This document shows positions 23,911 through 29,590 of a DNA stretch of 29,655 nt, piece by piece. The position numbers were made by a program, and so were the translations under genes. Where the stretch lies: IMG/VR virus record IMGVR_UViG_3300042879_002807, positions 1 through 29,655 of that record. One strand, given 5' to 3'. Under the pieces are notes generated by a model, which was not told where the DNA came from, ran no database searches, and worked only from the letters and a program-made list of their open reading frames with translations. How positions within the stretch are numbered: position 1 is the stretch's first letter; every line of letters begins with the position of its first letter. This stretch comes from a virus.

Positions 23911-23933
23911 AAAAAAGGAGGGTTTCCCCTCCT
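23911..23933 (-). terminator. Rho-independent terminator before the two-domain oxygenase
   Basis: The minus strand folds AGGAGGG-gaaa-CCCTCCT followed by a T-run. It ends the 25317-24076 gene group and lies just upstream of the next ATG at 23903. Confidence 0.88.
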
Positions 23934-23949
23934 CCGTATAATTCAGGCT

Positions 23950-24084
23950 CGCCACTTGTTTTGAGTACGAGAAAACAAGAAACTCGGCGGGAGTTATCCC
24001 ATCCGCACCACTTGTTTTTTAATGGAAAAACAAGAAACCAAAGGGGTCAAACTTGACTCCACCACCTAGTTTATCCTAACTAGG
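23950..24084 (-). repeat. Three spaced related hairpins after the small membrane-protein gene
   Basis: Three hairpins each start, read on the plus strand, with CCAC and end with AAC(A)AAGaaa or AACTAGGaaa. The arms are CTTGTTTT/AAAACAAG (23955-23962, 23972-23979), CTTGTTTTT/AAAAACAAG (24011-24019, 24026-24034) and CCTAGTT/AACTAGG (24065-24071, 24078-24084). Spacing is about 55 nt. GTCAA/TTGAC and ACTC/GAGT mini-hairpins lie between them. The last one contains the stop codon of the membrane-protein gene. Function unknown. Confidence 0.6.
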
Positions 24085-24303
24085 AAAGGTTAGTTGAATA
24101 AGTTTTGGAATCTCAATTGCGGCATAGAAACCACAAAGAATGAGAATGTCCCAAAACTTATACTTGATTGCGAAAGGAATGACAAAAGCATTACCAACAC
24201 ATTTTACAAGCAATCCAACTTTGGGATCTCCCCATAAAAGGACAAAGTATCCTGATAGAAGGAGAATGTTTCCAATGTATCTTAATACATCAGTGTTTTT
24301 CAT
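24076..24303 (-). CDS. Small membrane protein (75 aa), unknown function
   Basis: I do not recognise a function. The 75-residue protein begins MKNTDVLRYIGNILLLSGYF and has about two or three hydrophobic segments (YIGNILLLSGYFVLLWG, VGNAFVIPFAIKY and DILILCGFYAAIEI). The ATG at 24303 has a GGGAG ribosome-like site; an in-frame ATG at 24339 would add 12 residues and lacks one. It lies after the 2OG oxygenase gene and ends within the first of the three hairpins before the terminator. Confidence 0.7.
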   Translation of the reverse strand: MKNTDVLRYIGNILLLSGYFVLLWGDPKVGLLVKCVGNAFVIPFAIKYKFWDILILCGFYAAIEIPKLIQLTFPS

Positions 24304-24345
24304 AAGGGGTTGCTCCCGACCAGTTCTGTTTAAGTCCATCCGTGA

Positions 24346-24873
24346 CTATATGAATGAACACCATCCAGTTATCACATATTTTGTTTCTTCTTTAGAAACT
24401 ATACCATAATGACTATGAGTCCAACCTGCTGGCCAAATGCATAAATCACCAACTTTTGCTGACTTTTTAAAGTTTTGTTGAGGCCAATAAGTTTCTCCAC
24501 CAACTTTAACATCATTTAAATAAACCATCCAAGCAAGAAGTCTAGTACTATCATAGTCATCTTTACCATGTTCCATGTGTTCTGGATGATAAGCTTGACC
24601 TGGTAAGTACTTCTGCAAGTTATAGTGTTCATAAATTCCCCAAGGAGCATATAATGTCTTGAGAAATTTATGTTCTTCGGTATATTGATCTACATTTTTT
24701 TGTATGGTTTCTATTAGAAACTTATGTGGTGTAGTGCTTACAGAAGAATTAACCAAAAAATAAAAATTGGCAAAAGATTTACGAGAACTATCAATATAAC
24801 TAATTATAGAATTACATTGATCTATGGTTAGTGACTTTTCTTTTACATAAATGTAGTTTTTAGTCTCTGACAT
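24346..24873 (-). CDS. 2OG-Fe(II) oxygenase (cyanophage type)
   Basis: Members of this superfamily hydroxylate amino acids, nucleotides or small molecules using 2-oxoglutarate and Fe(II). The 175-residue protein has YHPEHMEHGKDDYD (the H-x-E/D metal pair region), LLAWMVYLNDVKVGGETYWP, GDLCIWPAGWTHSHYG with the second histidine, and a closing TGWC. T4-like cyanophages usually carry several such genes. Substrate is unknown. It overlaps the 79-residue gene upstream by 14 nt. Confidence 0.88.
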   Translation of the reverse strand: MSETKNYIYVKEKSLTIDQCNSIISYIDSSRKSFANFYFLVNSSVSTTPHKFLIETIQKNVDQYTEEHKFLKTLYAPWGIYEHYNLQKYLPGQAYHPEHMEHGKDDYDSTRLLAWMVYLNDVKVGGETYWPQQNFKKSAKVGDLCIWPAGWTHSHYGIVSKEETKYVITGWCSFI

Positions 24874-25099
24874 AACAAGGGACTCTATCTGGATCTAACC
24901 ATTTCGCATACTCGATATCTTCCATTGCAGTAATACATTGTAGACTGTTATCAAAAAGATAAATGTCATTCCATCGTTTGGTATAAAAATCTTTTTTCTG
25001 CATTCTATAGTCAGGCATACCATTAAGTTCTATAATACCCTTTTGAACAAACCTATATCCTTCTCTTTCAAGAAGTACTTTAGGAAGTATTTCAATCAT
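24860..25099 (-). CDS. Hypothetical protein (79 aa)
   Basis: I do not recognise a function. The 79-residue protein begins MIEILPKVLLEREGYRFVQK and is rich in aromatic and charged residues (KKDFYTKRWNDIYLFDNS). It has no signal peptide or membrane helix. Its ATG overlaps the stop of the gene upstream in ATGA, and its end overlaps the 2OG oxygenase start by 14 nt, so coding is strongly supported by layout. Confidence 0.72.
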   Translation of the reverse strand: MIEILPKVLLEREGYRFVQKGIIELNGMPDYRMQKKDFYTKRWNDIYLFDNSLQCITAMEDIEYAKWLDPDRVPCYVRD

Positions 25100-25317
25100 G
25101 GTACAAGAACTCCTTCGGATTCAAGATCATTGTAAATATATTCCATCAGGATTTCATAATCATCCAGAGGATCACCGGAGAAAATAACACCATTAGATTC
25201 ATAAAACCTACGAACTTTTTTGTAAAGTTTCGGATTCTTTACATCGAGATAAGATTCTCCATTCGCGGCAGACTTCAAAGTTTGAAGATCTTTTTTGAAT
25301 TTAGCAGTGAGTGACAT
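25096..25317 (-). CDS. Hypothetical protein (73 aa)
   Basis: The 73-residue protein starts MSLTAKFKKDLQTLKSAANG and continues with KLYKKVRRFYESNGV and DDYEILMEYIYNDLESE. I think similar proteins occur in other T4-like cyanophages, but the function is unknown. I chose the ATG at 25317 because the promoter at 25342-25370 lies just upstream; longer in-frame starts (25395 or 25419) would put the promoter inside the gene and overlap the tRNA. It is the first gene of a group ending at 24076. Confidence 0.78.
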   Translation of the reverse strand: MSLTAKFKKDLQTLKSAANGESYLDVKNPKLYKKVRRFYESNGVIFSGDPLDDYEILMEYIYNDLESEGVLVP

Positions 25318-25341
25318 TTGTTTGAATTTGTTTACCTTGTT

Positions 25342-25370
25342 ATTATAGGGTTTAGACTCGGAAAAGTCAA
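25342..25370 (-). promoter_or_regulatory. Near-consensus sigma70 promoter
   Basis: TTGACT (25370-25365) and TATAAT (25347-25342) are separated by exactly 17 bp on the minus strand, 25 bp upstream of the 73-residue gene and just after the CAT tRNA. Confidence 0.82.
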
Positions 25371-25395
25371 GAAGGACAATTGTTAAAGTGTCCAT

Positions 25396-25467
25396 GCTCG
25401 ATGAGGGGATCGAACCCACCTATATCCGATTATGAGTCGGGTGCTTTCACCAGATAGCTAATCGAGC
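25396..25467 (-). tRNA. tRNA with CAT anticodon (Met elongator or Ile2)
   Basis: The 72-nt cloverleaf pairs GCTCGAT with ATCGAGC in the acceptor stem, the T-loop reads TTCGATC, and the anticodon loop CTCATAA gives CAT. The G1-C72 pair argues against an initiator. Met elongator and Ile (lysidine-modified CAT) cannot be told apart by eye. The anticodon stem has a C-A mismatch at its base. No CCA is encoded. Confidence 0.85.
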
Positions 25468-25468
25468 G

Positions 25469-26590
25469 TCATTCAAATACCCATTGGGGGTGGGATGGAG
25501 AACACCAATACCAATATGATTGTGGATTGGTCCAAGGAAGTGGGTTAGTATAATCACATATTTTATTATATAAATTATTAATTCCCATTCCATCAGAAGT
25601 TTGTTTATTTTGATACCCCCTTAGAATATTAATTCTTTTAGAATAAGTTGATTTATATGTTCCATAAAATATTTTAGAGTTTACACAAATCAACTGCTCA
25701 ATTATTGATGTTTCCATCTCATCATAACAATCATAAAAATCTTTAAAAAAATATATTTTTTTATATTTCCTCAGTTCATTAAAAAAAGATAAATCTTTTT
25801 CATCAGTTGCAATATAAATTGGTTTATCATCTTTTAATAGATATTTAACTATGGAAGAAAATTTAGATGAAGTAGAAACATCAGAAAGATGTTCGGCTCT
25901 ATCCTCCAGAAAATCATTTCTTCTAACATGTATTGAATTATATGGACCTATAGTATCATGTACTTTGTTTGATATTTCATCAAATACTTTATTATACATT
26001 AAGGATGTATTTATTTTTTTCTTTAGTTTATTTCTTTTATTACTGTCACCGGGATATACACTGTACCAATATGTACCATATAAATTCCATTCAAAATGTA
26101 TAAATTTCTCATCAAAGTCTAAATTCATACTATTTCTTTTGCTTAAGAAATTATTAAAATCGGATAAATTTTTTATATCACCACAGTATAATACAGTTTG
26201 AGAATCAGATAATACACAAGGTTCATATAGCTCATTTACAAATGTAATATTTTTTAAATCAAAAATGTGATTACTAATATTACCTGTATATGAATATGGT
26301 TTAGTTTCCGTTTCTTTTTTTTCTATCTTAAATAATGATTCAGATAACTCCGGTACGTCATAAAAATCAATGCAATTAAAGTTTGAGTAAATATATTCTT
26401 TATTAAGATATTTTATTATATCTACAAAATAATCCTTTCCATACCCCTTTGATACCGAAAAACACCAAAAATTAGGAGGAATGATTAGAGTTCTTCCCGT
26501 TATTTCACTTAAAGCCAAGGCAACTTCCAAATTCATCAATACATTGACAAATCCAGCGTCATGTGGAGAAAAGGAAATATACTTGGTCAT
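25469..26590 (-). CDS. O-fucosyltransferase-like protein (POFUT/NodZ type)
   Basis: The 373-residue protein resembles the GDP-fucose O-fucosyltransferase superfamily. The N-terminus has FVNVLMNLEVALALSEITGR followed by TLIIPPNFW, as in the donor-facing start of the family. A central SIHVRRNDF gives an intact HxRRxD, and the C-terminal EQLICVNSKIFYGTYKSTYS fits the region where the fold closes. The acceptor is unknown and could be protein or glycan. It is AT-rich, ends 2 nt before the CAT tRNA, and its start lies 8 nt after the Phd-like gene. It is the fifth GDP-fucose-type transferase in the window. Confidence 0.78.
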   Translation of the reverse strand: MTKYISFSPHDAGFVNVLMNLEVALALSEITGRTLIIPPNFWCFSVSKGYGKDYFVDIIKYLNKEYIYSNFNCIDFYDVPELSESLFKIEKKETETKPYSYTGNISNHIFDLKNITFVNELYEPCVLSDSQTVLYCGDIKNLSDFNNFLSKRNSMNLDFDEKFIHFEWNLYGTYWYSVYPGDSNKRNKLKKKINTSLMYNKVFDEISNKVHDTIGPYNSIHVRRNDFLEDRAEHLSDVSTSSKFSSIVKYLLKDDKPIYIATDEKDLSFFNELRKYKKIYFFKDFYDCYDEMETSIIEQLICVNSKIFYGTYKSTYSKRINILRGYQNKQTSDGMGINNLYNKICDYTNPLPWTNPQSYWYWCSPSHPQWVFE

Positions 26591-26597
26591 TTAAATA

Positions 26598-26768
26598 TTA
26601 TGGTGCTTCATTATTCAAGTCAGTATACATGTTTATAAGTTCATCATCCGCAGGAACCATTACATAAGTATTATTTCCGTCTGTTATTCCAATATGTTCT
26701 CCGTCTTCAACTCTTTGAATCATTTCATCCCAACGTTCTTGAAATTGTTCCACCGTGTAGATTTCCAT
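26598..26768 (-). CDS. Small Phd/YefM antitoxin-like protein (56 aa)
   Basis: The 56-residue product begins MEIYTVEQFQERWDEMIQRV and continues EDGEHIGITDGNNTYVMVPA. This matches the N-terminal DNA-binding domain pattern of Phd/YefM antitoxins (V-E-x-G-E-x-I-x-I-T, then a hydrophobic strand and VP-A-D). The acidic tail is too short for a normal toxin-binding region. No partner toxin is recognised next to it. No clear ribosome site; AATAAATA lies 9-16 nt upstream. An independent repressor role is an alternative. Confidence 0.55.
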   Translation of the reverse strand: MEIYTVEQFQERWDEMIQRVEDGEHIGITDGNNTYVMVPADDELINMYTDLNNEAP

Positions 26769-26798
26769 AGTTGTTGTATTTATTTACCCTTTAAAAGT

Positions 26799-26871
26799 CG
26801 GGCATAAAGGATTTGAACCTTTGACCTTCCCGCCCCAAACGGGACGCGCTACCAAACTGCGCTAATGCCCG
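26799..26871 (-). tRNA. tRNA-Pro (TGG)
   Basis: The 73-nt cloverleaf has acceptor arms CGGGCAT/ATGCCCG, a 5-bp anticodon stem TCCCG/CGGGA with loop TTTGGGG (anticodon TGG), and a T-loop TTCAAAT. The C1-G72 pair is typical for bacterial tRNA-Pro. A perfect promoter lies about 30 nt upstream. Confidence 0.95.
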
Positions 26872-26874
26872 AAA

Positions 26875-27015
26875 TCACCTTAATTTGTTTCGGTGTACAT
26901 ACATTATACCCAAAGTGGGGACTGTTGTCAACCCCATACCAATGATAAAAATTGATATGGGATTATTTAGTACAAATTCCACAAACTTAAATAAAAGATT
27001 AGTGTGCGGTTCCAT
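26875..27015 (-). CDS. Possible small membrane protein (46 aa)
   Basis: The frame begins MEPHTNLLFKFVEFVLNNPI and has a single hydrophobic stretch (SIFIIGMGLTTVPTLGIMYV) followed by the basic tail HRNKLR. A weak AGG lies about 12 nt upstream. The frame covers the tRNA-Pro promoter, so either both signals coexist or the reading frame is by chance. No function is suggested. Confidence 0.45.
   Translation of the reverse strand: MEPHTNLLFKFVEFVLNNPISIFIIGMGLTTVPTLGIMYVHRNKLR
26903..26931 (-). promoter_or_regulatory. Perfect sigma70 consensus promoter upstream of tRNA-Pro
   Basis: TTGACA (26931-26926) and TATAAT (26908-26903) are separated by exactly 17 bp on the minus strand, with the -10 about 32 nt from the tRNA-Pro 5' end. 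It lies inside the possible 46-codon gene. Downstream transcription could continue through the Phd-like and O-fucosyltransferase-like genes to the CAT tRNA. Confidence 0.85.
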
Positions 27016-27034
27016 AATATTTTACCTAATAATA

Positions 27035-27229
27035 TTATGCAAAAACCCCTGGTACATAATTAATTCTTTCACGAATCTCATCCAGAATAACTCCATACTC
27101 TCTAAACCTGCGGTCCCCTGCAATGAAACGTCTCTGTCTCATCCAAACAGCATCCGCTAAAAGTTTCAGTTCATACTCTGAAAAATCTTTAAATCTTTCC
27201 ATATCATCTCCGATGTTAGTAGTATTCAT
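27035..27229 (-). CDS. Hypothetical protein (64 aa)
   Basis: The 64-residue protein begins MNTTNIGDDMERFKDFSEYE and contains LKLLADAVWMRQRRFIAGDR. It is basic and predicted helical. I chose the ATG at 27229 because GGAGAGG stands 3-9 nt before it and it overlaps the upstream stop in ATGA; an in-frame TTG at 27241 is less likely. Similar small proteins seem to occur in other T4-like cyanophages, but the function is unknown. Confidence 0.75.
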   Translation of the reverse strand: MNTTNIGDDMERFKDFSEYELKLLADAVWMRQRRFIAGDRRFREYGVILDEIRERINYVPGVFA

Positions 27230-27420
27230 ATCCCTCTCCAATTTTTATATTCATAATGAAAGTATTGATCCACAGTACTATCTAGGGGTGCTTGAACATC
27301 CCATTGAGCCCACTCTCTACAAAACTGTTTGATATAGTTGTCATTCAAAATACCCCTACCATAAGTTCTCACAAAACAAGTCATTGCAAAACTATATCTT
27401 TGTTTAGTGTGGGTAGGCAT
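27226..27420 (-). CDS. Hypothetical protein (64 aa)
   Basis: The 64-residue protein begins MPTHTKQRYSFAMTCFVRTY and ends in a tryptophan-rich part (FCREWAQWDVQAPL, YEYKNWRGI). It has a GGGGAT ribosome-like site before its ATG, and its stop overlaps the next start in ATGA. No domain is recognised. Confidence 0.72.
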   Translation of the reverse strand: MPTHTKQRYSFAMTCFVRTYGRGILNDNYIKQFCREWAQWDVQAPLDSTVDQYFHYEYKNWRGI

Positions 27421-27493
27421 TGTTTAATCCCCACAAAATAAAAAGAGCTATTGTTGAAAAAATAAGAATAGTAGATAAGGTTAGGTTATTCAT
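27404..27493 (-). CDS. Single-span membrane micropeptide (29 aa)
   Basis: The 29-residue frame begins MNNLTLSTILIFSTIALFIL and ends WGLNNAYPH. It is almost wholly one membrane helix. A strong GGAGG site stands 6 nt upstream, and its ATG overlaps the preceding stop in TAATG. It overlaps the next gene by 17 nt. Function unknown. Confidence 0.6.
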   Translation of the reverse strand: MNNLTLSTILIFSTIALFILWGLNNAYPH

Positions 27494-27618
27494 TAAGACC
27501 CTCCTCCGTTTCTAAATCCAACTATGTATCCGATGATTAGTCCACACATAAATGCAATTAAAAAATAGAGTTCTTTTGAAACAAGTTCAATAAACTCCAC
27601 CCATTCCGTAGTTGTCAT
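27493..27618 (-). CDS. Small membrane protein (41 aa)
   Basis: The 41-residue protein begins MTTTEWVEFIELVSKELYFL, has one hydrophobic helix (YFLIAFMCGLIIGYIVGF) and ends RNGGGS. A GAGGATG ribosome-like site precedes the ATG. Its TAA forms TAATG with the next gene, and the upstream gene overlaps it by 32 nt in another frame. No function is suggested. Confidence 0.62.
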   Translation of the reverse strand: MTTTEWVEFIELVSKELYFLIAFMCGLIIGYIVGFRNGGGS

Positions 27619-27721
27619 CTTCATCCTCATAAGTTGACGGTTCTTCAAAAAGTTCATCCATCTTTTGTTTTAAAACAATGTCTCGTAGTTTTTGTAAATC
27701 TTCTTCTGTTAAACTTATCAT
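27587..27721 (-). CDS. Small acidic protein (44 aa)
   Basis: The 44-residue protein begins MISLTEEDLQKLRDIVLKQK and has a highly acidic stretch (DELFEEPSTYEDEDD) before a GMGGVY end. AAAGGA stands just before the ATG, which overlaps the preceding stop in ATGA. No function is suggested. Confidence 0.62.
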   Translation of the reverse strand: MISLTEEDLQKLRDIVLKQKMDELFEEPSTYEDEDDNYGMGGVY

Positions 27722-27897
27722 TTGTCCTTTAAAAGTTCTTCTATTCTTTTACGCATGTTTGTACTTTCCTGATTCATGTAATCTCTAAGAGAGTAACCTC
27801 TTTGACCTTTCATAATACATGTTCCTTGGTAGAACATTGTAGCAGCAAATACTAACAGGAAAACGATTCCTATTATTTCAGCGTAATGTTGAGCCAT
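27718..27897 (-). CDS. Small membrane-anchored protein (59 aa)
   Basis: The 59-residue protein has an N-terminal membrane helix (EIIGIVFLLVFAATMFYQG) followed by a basic cytoplasmic-type tail (KGQRGYSLRDY, RKRIEELLKDK). Its ATG lies 25 nt inside the end of the gene upstream and has no ribosome site; its stop couples to the next gene by ATGA. No function is suggested. Confidence 0.6.
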   Translation of the reverse strand: MAQHYAEIIGIVFLLVFAATMFYQGTCIMKGQRGYSLRDYMNQESTNMRKRIEELLKDK

Positions 27898-28073
27898 GGT
27901 AGAACTGGCGGAATAACACCTATAAGTCTTAACAATCCTTCAGCAAATAAAGCAAGAACCACCCAACCAACACACATAGAAATAATGGAAGCATTCCTAT
28001 TGTGCCTTCGTATAGCAGCATCAATCATCTCCTGCACTTCTGCACGACTTACAAATTCATCTTGAGGTTCCAT
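27873..28073 (-). CDS. Small membrane protein (66 aa)
   Basis: The 66-residue protein begins MEPQDEFVSRAEVQEMIDAA, with a charged helical half (AIRRHNRNAS) and a C-terminal hydrophobic region (IISMCVGWVVLALFAEGLLR). GGAGA stands 10 nt before the ATG, which overlaps the preceding stop in TGATG. The in-frame GTG at 28076 is an alternative start. Function unknown. Confidence 0.68.
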   Translation of the reverse strand: MEPQDEFVSRAEVQEMIDAAIRRHNRNASIISMCVGWVVLALFAEGLLRLIGVIPPVLPWLNITLK

Positions 28074-28222
28074 CACTTTTCGTCTCCAAGAAACTTTGAT
28101 AGAGGATCTCTCTTTGTTTTGACGATCTCACATGCCCTTTTATAGAACATATTATCAGTATTACCAGAGGCTTCAAAAGTAGCCTTGATTTTCACCCAAT
28201 TCATATAGGTGTGGTCGTCCAT
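28073..28222 (-). CDS. Small soluble protein (49 aa)
   Basis: The 49-residue protein begins MDDHTYMNWVKIKATFEASG and ends RDPLSKFLGDEK. It is the first of the micro-gene chain. An AT-rich sequence with a TATAAT at 28249-28244 lies 22 nt upstream, but no convincing -35 is present at 17 bp. Function unknown. Confidence 0.62.
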   Translation of the reverse strand: MDDHTYMNWVKIKATFEASGNTDNMFYKRACEIVKTKRDPLSKFLGDEK

Positions 28223-28326
28223 GTGAATATTAGATTGTACATAATTATATAATAATCATGGAAGCCTTAACGGCAACCTTATGTGTTAATATCGTAACAC
28301 TGATTAAGCAATTATTAAATTAAAAC

Positions 28327-28411
28327 GGAAGCGGTAGGATTTGAACCCACGAACGCTATTAACGTTGGTTGTTTTCAAGACAACTGCCATAAACCACTCG
28401 GCCACGCTTCC
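28327..28411 (-). tRNA. tRNA-Ser (TGA)
   Basis: This 85-nt class II tRNA has acceptor arms GGAAGCG/CGCTTCC, anticodon stem GTTGT/ACAAC with loop CTTGAAA (anticodon TGA), a long variable arm (AACGTTAATAGCGTT region) and T-loop TTCAAAT. Confidence 0.95.
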
Positions 28412-28415
28412 AAAC

Positions 28416-28506
28416 GGAGGATGTTGGATTTGAACCAACGGATGCACTTGAAGTACATCGGGGGATTAGCAATCCCCTGCATTAAACCTAACTCTGCCAA
28501 TCCTCC
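28416..28506 (-). tRNA. tRNA-Ser (GCT)
   Basis: This 91-nt class II tRNA has acceptor arms GGAGGAT/ATCCTCC, anticodon stem GGGGA/TCCCC with loop TTGCTAA (anticodon GCT), a long variable arm (GATGTACTTCAAGTGCATC hairpin) and T-loop TTCAAAT. It overlaps the stop of the zinc-ribbon gene by one base. Confidence 0.95.
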
Positions 28507-28757
28507 TATCGGATTTCAAAATCCAGTTTACGAACTTTACGAGCTCGTCTGGACTCCTGGAAAGCAAGTTCAGATGGACTGAACAAACTATCCTTTTTAT
28601 TTTCCTTCAGTGAGTTTAACATAACTACCTGGTTTAGGTCAACAGCAGTGATGGTGTCTCCCTTCACAAGTGTCATATTATCACATCCACAACATATTGA
28701 TTTTGTTGGATGAGACTCCAACTCGGTGTTACACACCTTACATCTTACTCTTAACAT
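28506..28757 (-). CDS. Zinc-ribbon-like small protein (83 aa)
   Basis: The 83-residue protein has a short N-terminal zinc-ribbon pattern: CKVC at residues 6-9 and CCGC at 22-25. A charged, serine- and lysine-rich remainder follows (SLKENKKDSLFSPSELAF, RRARKVRKLDFEIR). It may bind nucleic acid or act as a structural adaptor, but no function is established. Its ATG is 15 nt after the Dps-like stop. Confidence 0.75.
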   Translation of the reverse strand: MLRVRCKVCNTELESHPTKSICCGCDNMTLVKGDTITAVDLNQVVMLNSLKENKKDSLFSPSELAFQESRRARKVRKLDFEIR

Positions 28758-28772
28758 TGTTCAATACCTTAA

Positions 28773-29288
28773 TTATTCTTCAGTAATTTCTTCCGTAGTT
28801 TCTACCTCAGTTTCTTCCGTAGTTTCCAATTCTTCCTGAACTTTCTTACTTGGTTTATCGGTAAATGATCTCAACATCCAGATAAACTTACCATGTTCTT
28901 CATTCAGATCATCAACTAGGTTTGTAGTTCCTCTTGATTTTTGTTCTTCAGATTCTTCTGCAACTTGCCCTAGAAGTTCTACAAATTTTTGGTGACTGGA
29001 AATAAGATCACGAATCATTCCCATACTATCTAGAGAACTATTTGTTTCTGAAATATGAGATACCTCAGTAATTCTTGATAGAGTGGGTACTGGTTTGATA
29101 TTTAGATATCTCATATGTTCAGTGAGACGATCTATCTGTTCAAACATTGACTCATATTGAGTTCCAAATAAGTTATGAAACTGATAAAAGTCATCTCCAA
29201 CTACATTCCAGTGGTATACCCATGTCTTTTGAAAAAGAACAAATAAACTGGCTTGAGTATCTGAAAGTAGTTTAAAAAGTTTTTCCAT
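28773..29288 (-). CDS. Dps-like ferritin-fold protein
   Basis: Dps proteins form 12-mers that oxidise and store iron and can coat DNA. The 171-residue protein has the ferroxidase-type segments YHWNVVGDDFYQFHNLF and YESMFEQIDRLTEHMRYL, which match the first Dps helices (H, D and E ligands). A LNEEHGKFIWMLRSF helix comes later. An unusual tail of alternating T and E (about residues 151-171) replaces the usual lysine-rich DNA-binding end. Its role in infection is unknown; iron or oxidative stress is likely. A NATAAATA late motif lies 23 nt upstream. Confidence 0.9.
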   Translation of the reverse strand: MEKLFKLLSDTQASLFVLFQKTWVYHWNVVGDDFYQFHNLFGTQYESMFEQIDRLTEHMRYLNIKPVPTLSRITEVSHISETNSSLDSMGMIRDLISSHQKFVELLGQVAEESEEQKSRGTTNLVDDLNEEHGKFIWMLRSFTDKPSKKVQEELETTEETEVETTEEITEE

Positions 29289-29302
29289 TATACCAAATAC
29301 TT

Positions 29303-29318
29303 TTATGAAGTATTTATG
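29303..29318 (-). promoter_or_regulatory. T4-late-like promoter motif upstream of the Dps-like gene
   Basis: CATAAATA (29318-29311, minus strand) matches NATAAATA and lies about 23 nt before the Dps-like ATG. It overlaps an AAATACTT/AAGTATTT inverted repeat (loop CATAA). Confidence 0.55.
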
Positions 29319-29321
29319 AGT

Positions 29322-29392
29322 GGGAGATACTGGGATCGAACCAGTGACCTAATCCTTGTAAGGGATCCGCGCTACCGCTGTGCTAATCTCCC
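29322..29392 (-). tRNA. tRNA-Val (TAC)
   Basis: This 71-nt cloverleaf has acceptor arms GGGAGAT/ATCTCCC, anticodon stem GATCC/GGATT with loop CTTACAA (anticodon TAC), and T-arm ACTGG/CCAGT with loop TTCGATC. Confidence 0.95.
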
Positions 29393-29397
29393 GAAGA

Positions 29398-29467
29398 GCG
29401 GGTAATCGGATTCGAACCGATGAGAACAACTTGGAAGGATGTCATGTTACCACTACATCATACCCGC
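29398..29467 (-). tRNA. tRNA-Gly (TCC)
   Basis: This 70-nt cloverleaf has acceptor arms GCGGGTA/TACCCGC, an anticodon loop CTTCCAA (anticodon TCC) and T-loop TTCGAAT with stem ATCGG/CCGAT. Confidence 0.93.
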
Positions 29468-29508
29468 TTATGTACCAATCATAAACTATTTAAGTTTGAT
29501 TGGCAAGT

Positions 29509-29590
29509 GCTCCAGAGAAGATTTGAACTTCCACGCTTTTTAAGGCGGCGGATTCTAAGTCCGCTGTGTCTACCGTTCCACCACTGAAGC
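29509..29590 (-). tRNA. tRNA-Leu (TAG)
   Basis: This 82-nt class II tRNA has acceptor arms GCTTCAG/CTGGAGC (one G-T pair), anticodon stem GCGGA/TCCGC with loop CTTAGAA (anticodon TAG), a long variable arm (CGCCTTAAAAAGCG) and T-loop TTCAAAT. Confidence 0.93.

Noticed and set aside
25396-25467. Initiator tRNA-fMet
   Set aside because: The acceptor ends with a G1-C72 Watson-Crick pair, whereas bacterial initiator tRNAs have an unpaired first position.
26777-26784. A late promoter AATAAATA for the Phd-like gene
   Set aside because: It lies only 9 nt before the ATG, leaving almost no leader; AT-rich context makes a chance match likely.
28244-28276. A sigma70 promoter before the micro-gene chain
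   Set aside because: TATAAT is present but the best -35-like TTGCCG is 21 bp away, outside the normal spacing.
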